Assembly: GCF_014137995.1 (NCBI RefSeq)
Contig: NZ_JACGWV010000003.1
Span: forward strand, 372,001 to 436,000
Direction of reading: 5' to 3'
Length of the DNA stretch: 64,000 nucleotides
DNA from: Promicromonospora sukumoe
GTDB lineage: Bacteria; Actinomycetota; Actinomycetes; Actinomycetales; Cellulomonadaceae
This document shows positions 59,462 to 64,000 of this stretch, piece after piece. The translations under genes and the position numbers were made by a program. Every line of letters begins with the position of its first letter. The first letter of the stretch is position 1. The notes beneath the pieces are model-generated. The model saw only the letters and a list, made by a program, of their open reading frames with translations, made no database searches and was not told where the DNA came from.

Positions 59462-59539
59462 CAACTCCCCTTTGAGACCTAAGTTTCTTCGCTTTGAGCC
59501 GGCTCAAAGCGAAGAAACTTAGGTCTCAAAGGGGAGTTG
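59462..59539. repeat. P1-family palindrome, copy 5: perfect 78-bp palindrome without loop
   Basis: The arms 59462-59500 and 59501-59539 (39 bases each) are perfect complements with no spacer, core GAGACCTAAGTTTCTTCGC. It lies between the ends of two convergent operons, 108 bp after the DUF624-like stop and 5 bp from the stop of the isomerase gene, so it can serve both as terminator. Confidence 0.92.
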
Positions 59540-59544
59540 CGCGC

Positions 59545-60405
59545 CTAGAGGTGCGGCGCCACGTGCTGGTCGTAGCGGGACAGGACCGTCTCGGCCGTCT
59601 TCGACGTCGGCTCCGCCCAGATCTGCTCGTTGAAGATCTCCGTCTCGATGTCGCCCACGTACCCGGCGTCGCGCACCCAGCCCGTGATCGTGGCGAAGTC
59701 GATGTACCCGTCGCCCACGTGCCCGCGCGAGTTCAGCGGCTCCGCCGCGAGCGGCAGCGCCCAGTCGCACACCTGGTACGACGCGATGCGGTCCTCACGC
59801 CCCGCCCGCGCGATCGACCGCTGCAGGGCCGGGTCCCACCACACGTGATAGGTGTCCACGACCACACCCACCTCCGACGCCGCGAACGGCGCCGCCAGGT
59901 CGAGCGCCTGCGCGAGCGTGGAGATCACGGCCCGGTCGGCGGCGAAGATCGGGTGCAGCGGCTCCAGCACGATCCGCACGCCGTGCTCGGCGGCGAACGG
60001 CACCAGGTCGGCGATCCGGTCGGCCACCCGGCCGCGCGTCGCGACCAGGTCGCGGTCCACGCCCGACGTCGGGGCGCCGCCCGGCGTCGACCCCACCAGG
60101 CCGCCGACGACGAAGACCAGCTCGGACGTGCCGATCGTCGCGGCCTCCTCGATGGCCTGCTTGTTGTCGTCGAGCGCGGCACGGATGCCGGCGTCGTCGG
60201 CCGCGGTGAGGAACCCGCCCCGGCACAGGGACGATGCGCGGAGCCCGGCGTCGGCGATGATGCGCGCCGCCTGCGGCGCGCCGACCGCCTGGACGACGTC
60301 GCGCCACGGGCCGACGGCGCCGAAGCCGGCGTTCGCCGCCGCCTCGCACGCCTCGGCCAGGGTCGCGTGCTTGACGGTCGCGGTGTTCAGCGAGGCCCGG
60401 CTCAT
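59545..60405 (-). CDS. Sugar phosphate isomerase/epimerase family (TIM barrel)
   Basis: This 286-aa xylose-isomerase-like TIM-barrel protein has the metal-ligand pattern of the family: VLEPLHP (Glu), VVDTYHVWWDP (Asp, His), NSRGHVGDGYIDF (His) and a final EIFNEQIW (Glu). It could isomerise or cleave a keto-sugar made by the Gfo/Idh enzyme of the same operon. Its start overlaps the DUF993 gene stop by 4 bases. It is the last gene of a three-gene minus-strand operon. Confidence 0.85.
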   Translation of the reverse strand: MSRASLNTATVKHATLAEACEAAANAGFGAVGPWRDVVQAVGAPQAARIIADAGLRASSLCRGGFLTAADDAGIRAALDDNKQAIEEAATIGTSELVFVVGGLVGSTPGGAPTSGVDRDLVATRGRVADRIADLVPFAAEHGVRIVLEPLHPIFAADRAVISTLAQALDLAAPFAASEVGVVVDTYHVWWDPALQRSIARAGREDRIASYQVCDWALPLAAEPLNSRGHVGDGYIDFATITGWVRDAGYVGDIETEIFNEQIWAEPTSKTAETVLSRYDQHVAPHL

Positions 60406-61682
60406 GCGGCCACTCCGTTCGTCGCCAGGAACGCCCGCAGCCGCGCGGCGGCCAGGGGCGGGTCGAGCAGCATGCCGCAGCCGTCGGCCAGGCGGGCCAG
60501 CTCGACCAGGTGCCGCAGCGACCGCCCGGAGTGCAGGCCGCCCACCAGGGAGAACCCGGGCTGGAAGCCGTTCAGCCAGGACAGGAACGCAATCCCGGTC
60601 TTGTAGTAGTACGTGGGCGCGGCGAAGATGTGCCGCCCCAGCGCCTCGGTCGAGGCCAGGATCTCGTGGCCGCGCGCGGCGTCCCCGGCGTCGAACGCCT
60701 GCAGCGCCGTGGAGGCGGCCGGGTAGATCGCCGCGAAGATGCCGAGCAGCGCGTCCGAGTGGCCCTGCTCGTCGCCCGCGATGAGCTCCGGGTAGTTGAA
60801 GTCGTCGCCGGTGTAGAGCCGGGGGCGCACTCCGTCGGCCGACGGCGGCAGCGCCGCCAGCGAGCGGCGCAGGCCCACCTCGTGCGTGGCGTCGAGCAGC
60901 GACACCTTGACGCCGTCGATCCGCGGCTGGTGCGCGCGGATCAGGTCGAGGAACGTCTTCGTGGCGTCGTCCACCGAGTCCGAGCCCCAGTAGCCCGCCA
61001 GGGCCGGGTCGAACATGGTGCCCAGCCAGTGCAGGACGACGGGCTGCTCGGCGTCGGCCAGCACGGCGTCGTAGACGCGGGCGTAGTCCTCGGGCCCGCG
61101 GGCCACCTTGGCCAGCGCGCGGGAGGCCATGACGATCACCTGCGCGCCGGCGTCCTGCACCACGTGCACCTGCTCGCGGTAGGCGTCGGCGACGACGGCC
61201 AGGCCCGCGTCGCCCGGTTCGAGCGCCGCGACGACCGCGGGGTCGAGCTGGTCCGTGCCCGCGCCGCACGCGACGCGCGCGCCCACGGACGCGGCCTCGG
61301 CCGCCGAGCGGCGCACCAGCTCCTGGGTCGCCGCCCAGTCCAGGCCCATGCCGCGCTGGGCGGTGTCCATCGCGTCGGCGACGCCGAGCCCGTGCTCCCA
61401 GATCCGGTGCCGGTAGGCGAGCGTGGAGTCCCAGTCGACGACGGCGGGCGCGCCCGGCACGTTCTCCGCACCGACCTGCGGCACCACGTGGGCGGCCGCG
61501 AAGGCGATGCGCGACGTGATCGGGGCGGACGGCGTGGTCCACGGCCCGGGGGCGTTCAGCTCGACGGTCTCGGCGCCGGCGACCCGGCCCTCGGCGTCGA
61601 ACACGGGGAGGCTGAGGCTCGCTCCGCTGGTAGAGCCTGTCGAAACCCCGGTCTCGACAGGCTCGACCTCCGGGGCGCTCAC
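60402..61682 (-). CDS. DUF993 (dihydrodipicolinate-synthase-like) family protein
   Basis: The 426-aa protein has an aldolase-type TIM barrel with VACGAGTDQLDP, YREQVHVVQDAGAQVIVMAS, VLHWLGTMFDPALAGYWG, DGVKVSLLDATHEV (a KV-Ser strand where class I aldolases carry the Schiff-base Lys) and LYTGDDFNYPELIAGD. The activity of DUF993 is not known to me. The GTG at 61682 overlaps the Gfo/Idh stop (GTGA). Directly after this start a REP palindrome encodes residues about 5-19, so the natural N-terminus has been extended or replaced. Confidence 0.82.
   Translation of the reverse strand: MSAPEVEPVETGVSTGSTSGASLSLPVFDAEGRVAGAETVELNAPGPWTTPSAPITSRIAFAAAHVVPQVGAENVPGAPAVVDWDSTLAYRHRIWEHGLGVADAMDTAQRGMGLDWAATQELVRRSAAEAASVGARVACGAGTDQLDPAVVAALEPGDAGLAVVADAYREQVHVVQDAGAQVIVMASRALAKVARGPEDYARVYDAVLADAEQPVVLHWLGTMFDPALAGYWGSDSVDDATKTFLDLIRAHQPRIDGVKVSLLDATHEVGLRRSLAALPPSADGVRPRLYTGDDFNYPELIAGDEQGHSDALLGIFAAIYPAASTALQAFDAGDAARGHEILASTEALGRHIFAAPTYYYKTGIAFLSWLNGFQPGFSLVGGLHSGRSLRHLVELARLADGCGMLLDPPLAAARLRAFLATNGVAA
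61629..61668. repeat. In-frame REP palindrome at the start of the DUF993 gene
   Basis: GGTAGAGCCTGTCGAAACC (61629-61647) and GGTCTCGACAGGCTCGACC (61650-61668) are near complements with two bases between. In the gene's frame they encode VEPVET then VSTGSTSG, only 14 bases after the coupled GTG start. Confidence 0.85.
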
Positions 61683-62830
61683 AGGGTGATCTCCGGGATG
61701 TCGATGCGGCGGCCCTCCGCCGACGACTGCAGGCCCAGCTCGGCGAGCTGCACGCCGCGGGCGGCCGACAGCAGGTCGTAGCGGTGCGGGCGCCCGGCCA
61801 CGACGTCGCGCAGGAACTCCTCCCACTGCAGCTTGAAGCCGTTGTCGAGGTCGGCGTTCGCGGGGACGTCGAGCCACTGGTCGCGGAACGGCTCGGTGAC
61901 CGGCAGGTCCGGGTTCCACACCGGCTTGGGGGTGTGCGCGCGGTGCTGGGCGCGGCACTCGCGCAGGCCGGCGACGGCGGAGCCGTGCGTGCCGTCCACC
62001 TGGAACTCGACCAGCTCGTCGCGGAACACCCGCACGGCCCAGGAGGAGTTGATCTGCGCGACGACGTCGTCGCCGCCCGGTGTCGTGACGTCGAAGATGC
62101 CGTAGGCGGCGTCGTCGGCGGTCGCGGTGTACTCGCGGCCCTGCTCGTCCCAGCGGGTCGGGATGTGCGTGGCGGTCCGCGCGGTCACGGTCTTGACCTG
62201 CCCGAGGATGCCCTCCAGCACGTAGTTCCAGTGGCAGAACATGTCGGTGGTGATGCCGCCGCCGTCCTCGGTGCGGTAGTTCCACGACGGGCGCTGGGCC
62301 GGCTGCGAGTCGCCCTCGAACACCCAGTAGCCGAACTCGCCGCGCAGCGACAGGATGCGGCCGAAGAAGCCCTCGTCCACCAGGCGGCGCAGCTTCACGA
62401 GGCCCGGCAGGTACAGCTTGTCGTGCACGACGCCGACGGTCACACCCGTGGTGGCCTGCAGCCGCGCGAGCTCGATGGCCTCGGCGAGGGTCTCCGCCGT
62501 CGGCTTCTCCGTGAACACGTGCTTGCCCTGCTGCATCGCCTTGGACAGGGTCGCGGGGCGCAGGTTGGTCATGGCGGCGTCGAACACGATGTCGGCGTCC
62601 TTGATGGCCGCGTCGACGTCGGTGGTCCAGTGCTCGACGTCGTGCTTGGCCGCGAGCTCCTTGAGCTTGTCGGCGTTACGGCCCACGAGCACGGGCTCGA
62701 CCTGGACGCGCGAACCGTCGGCGAGCGTGACGCCGCCCTGGTCCCGGATCGGCAGGATCGAGCGCACGAGGTGCTGGCGGTACCCCATGCGGCCGGTGAC
62801 GCCGTTCATGGCGATGCGAAGTGTGGTCAC
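61679..62830 (-). CDS. Gfo/Idh/MocA family oxidoreductase
   Basis: This 383-aa dehydrogenase has the Rossmann region AMNGVTGRMGYRQHLV, the EKP motif in HVFTEKPTAETLAEAIELA and the GGGITTDMFCHWNYVL helix with the likely catalytic His. The GTG at 62830 has GGAG eight bases upstream; two operators lie just beyond. It begins the operon with DUF993 and the TIM-barrel isomerase. Together the three could oxidise a sugar, then cleave or rearrange it; the substrate is not known. Confidence 0.88.
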   Translation of the reverse strand: MTTLRIAMNGVTGRMGYRQHLVRSILPIRDQGGVTLADGSRVQVEPVLVGRNADKLKELAAKHDVEHWTTDVDAAIKDADIVFDAAMTNLRPATLSKAMQQGKHVFTEKPTAETLAEAIELARLQATTGVTVGVVHDKLYLPGLVKLRRLVDEGFFGRILSLRGEFGYWVFEGDSQPAQRPSWNYRTEDGGGITTDMFCHWNYVLEGILGQVKTVTARTATHIPTRWDEQGREYTATADDAAYGIFDVTTPGGDDVVAQINSSWAVRVFRDELVEFQVDGTHGSAVAGLRECRAQHRAHTPKPVWNPDLPVTEPFRDQWLDVPANADLDNGFKLQWEEFLRDVVAGRPHRYDLLSAARGVQLAELGLQSSAEGRRIDIPEITL

Positions 62831-62863
62831 GGGCGAGACTCCATCGTCGGTGTTCGTCTGGTT

Positions 62864-62888
62864 CCAAGCGCTTGGGAATGCGCTTTCC
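62864..62888. promoter_or_regulatory. Overlapping LacI-type operators before the Gfo/Idh operon
   Basis: The perfect palindrome CCAAGCGCTTGG (62864-62875) and the near palindrome GGAATGCGCTTTCC (62875-62888) adjoin each other, 34 bp before the start codon. The LacI protein encoded upstream at 63087 is the likely binder. Confidence 0.65.
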
Positions 62889-62957
62889 AACCGAGAATAG
62901 CGCACGTTTCCGGGGGAGTACATGGGGTGTCTCGGGGGCTGGCTCGGCAGCCGGTTC

Positions 62958-63025
62958 TGAGATCGGCACTCTGCATCGAGACCGGTCCAACGCTGGACCG
63001 GTCTCGATGCAGAGGGCCGATCTCA
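62958..63025 (-). terminator. Long hairpin terminator with T-rich end
   Basis: The arms 62958-62989 and 62994-63025 form a 30-bp stem with one 2-base internal loop and a 4-base end loop; outer part TGAGATCGGC. TTTTC follows on the plus strand. It stands 62 bp beyond the stop of the LacI gene, which it probably ends. Confidence 0.8.
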
Positions 63026-63086
63026 TTTTCGGCGTGCCGGGGGAGTGCTGGCCTCGCGGCTGATTGTCTCGGGTGGGGTGCCGACC

Positions 63087-64000
63087 TCAGGACTGGTCGG
63101 CCGGGGTCGCGGACGGGCGGGGCGGCGTCGAGTCGCGCAGGACCACCTCGCCGCGCACCGTCGTGCGGGTCCGCTCCGCACGCCCGAGCGCGAGCTCGGT
63201 CGCCAGCTCGCCGACCTCGGCCAGCGGGATGCGCACCGTCGTCAGCCCGGGGGACACGTCGCGCAGGGTGTGGATGTCGTCGAACCCGGCCACGGCCACG
63301 TCGTCGGGCACGCTCAGGCCCGCGTCGCGGACGGCGGCCATCGCGCCCACCGCCATGACGTCGTTGACGGCGAAGACGAGCTCCGGCAGCCGACCCGCCT
63401 CGGCCCGCTTGATCAGGTCGCCCATCGCGGAGTACCCGCCGTCGCGGGTGAACGGGCAGGTCAGGACGTCGTCGGGCGCTACGGGGCTGCCGAGCTCCGC
63501 GAGGGCTCCGGTGAAGCCGGCCGTTCGGTCCGCGGCCGTGCGGTGCCCGTCCGGGCCGGCCAGCACGGCGAACCAGCGGTAGCCGAGCCCGTGCAGGGCG
63601 CGGGCGAGGTCGGCCGCGCCGTCGGCGTTCGCGATCTCGACCACCGGCAGCCCGCCGATCGGCTGTCCGACCAGCGCGACCCCGCCGCCGGCCTCCTGGA
63701 ACGCGTTCAGCGCGGCTTCGAGCGCGCCGGGGACGGGACGGGCGCCGTCGGCTGACGGGCCGTCGGCGCCGACCGGCGGGTCCGCGGGTCCGGTCTCGCC
63801 CGGGCCCGGTCCGCCGTCGGCCCCCGGCTCACCGCTGGCTCCGCCTGCGGACGCTCCGCCGCCTGCGGGTGCTTCGCTGCCCGCGGAAGCCCCGCCGTCC
63901 TCCGGCTCCAGCCGGCCACCCGCGAGGATGATCGCGCGCGACCGCTGCCTGCGCGCCAGCTCGACGAACGCGAGCTCGCGCGCCGAGCTGTGCTCGGTGG
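63087..64000 (-). CDS. LacI family regulator, 5' end outside window, with Gly/Pro/Ala-rich insert
   Basis: The visible C-terminal 304 codons hold a LacI effector domain: FVELARRQRSRAIILAGG, VFAVNDVMAVGAMAAV, VAGFDDIHTLRDVSPGLTTV and VVLRDST. The HTH lies beyond the window edge. About 55 residues of low-complexity Gly/Ala/Pro/Ser sequence (roughly 63740-63900) interrupt the domain between RLEPEDGG and ALEAALNAF, where LacI proteins have only a short loop. The gene is upstream of, and in the same direction as, the Gfo/Idh operon and is its likely regulator. Confidence 0.85.
   Translation of the reverse strand, partial: TEHSSARELAFVELARRQRSRAIILAGGRLEPEDGGASAGSEAPAGGGASAGGASGEPGADGGPGPGETGPADPPVGADGPSADGARPVPGALEAALNAFQEAGGGVALVGQPIGGLPVVEIANADGAADLARALHGLGYRWFAVLAGPDGHRTAADRTAGFTGALAELGSPVAPDDVLTCPFTRDGGYSAMGDLIKRAEAGRLPELVFAVNDVMAVGAMAAVRDAGLSVPDDVAVAGFDDIHTLRDVSPGLTTVRIPLAEVGELATELALGRAERTRTTVRGEVVLRDSTPPRPSATPADQS

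Noticed and set aside
59494..60606. Frame starting MSRLKAKKLRSQ inside a P1 palindrome
   Set aside because: Similar KAKKxRS starts arise at each P1 copy because the palindrome happens to be open. The rest is antisense to the isomerase and DUF993 genes.

Overview
The window is high-GC DNA (about 70% or more by eye) with actinobacterial features: GTG starts, 4-base ATGA/GTGA overlaps between operon genes, ClpC, and many LacI-type regulators next to ABC sugar transporters and glycoside hydrolases. The gene mix (GH39, GH42, GH67, a hexuronate pathway, heparinase-like and DUF2264 proteins) suggests a plant-polymer degrader of the Micrococcales, perhaps Promicromonosporaceae or Cellulomonadaceae. 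That placement is inference.

Layout. 1-3651 is the right end of an integrated element of the actinomycete integrative conjugative element (AICE) type: an operon on the minus strand with a Pra-like protein, three repeats spaced exactly 43 bp apart, a divergent HTH-regulator/PP2C pair, a small membrane protein, a non-coding end with nested inverted repeats, and a duplicated 3' half of tRNA-Thr(CGT) as attachment site. 3.7-14.3 kb is ordinary chromosome: HSL-type hydrolase, MFS pump plus M24 peptidase, DoxX, DUF2809, peptide deformylase, a small hydrolase, a secreted Pro/Thr-rich protein and clpC. 14.6-17.2 kb holds an IclR regulator divergent from KDPG aldolase and KDG kinase. 17.3-27.6 kb holds an epimerase-like SDR and a LacI-controlled operon: two permeases, a lipoprotein, GH39 xylosidase, GH42 galactosidase and a DUF624 protein. 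27.7-30.4 kb holds a membrane protein, a serine hydrolase and a pyridoxamine-oxidase-fold protein. 30.4-41.2 kb is a glucuronate block: GH67 alpha-glucuronidase, UxaC, a LacI regulator, a polyamine/iron-type ABC transporter and a fructuronate-reductase-like enzyme. 41.2-49.1 kb is patchier: a Gfo/Idh oxidoreductase, a decayed fragment resembling a rhamnogalacturonan lyase, a secreted serine hydrolase, a LacI regulator, an APC permease and a low-GC TPR-membrane gene beside a tRNA-like scrap. 49.2-64 kb is a second polysaccharide locus: a DeoR/LacI hybrid regulator, heparinase II/III protein, 2-hydroxyacid dehydrogenase, DUF2264 protein, CUT1 transporter, a DUF624-like protein, then on the other strand a TIM-barrel isomerase, a DUF993 aldolase-like protein and a Gfo/Idh enzyme, with a partial LacI at the edge.

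How the genes work together. GH67 frees (methyl)glucuronate, UxaC and the reductase make mannonate, and KdgK and Eda finish 2-keto-3-deoxygluconate to pyruvate and triose phosphate. Mannonate dehydratase is not in the window. GH39 and GH42 fit xylo- and galacto-oligosaccharides imported by the linked permeases. Neither CUT1 set carries its own ATPase.

The most unusual layer is not a gene. The window is full of long palindromes. One family (five copies, arms of 29-39 bp, paired changes in both arms) sits only at 3' ends of genes. A second, short family sits in frame inside four genes and always encodes a VEPVET...VSTGST-like peptide. Other long palindromes lie at gene ends, and two lie inside reading frames.
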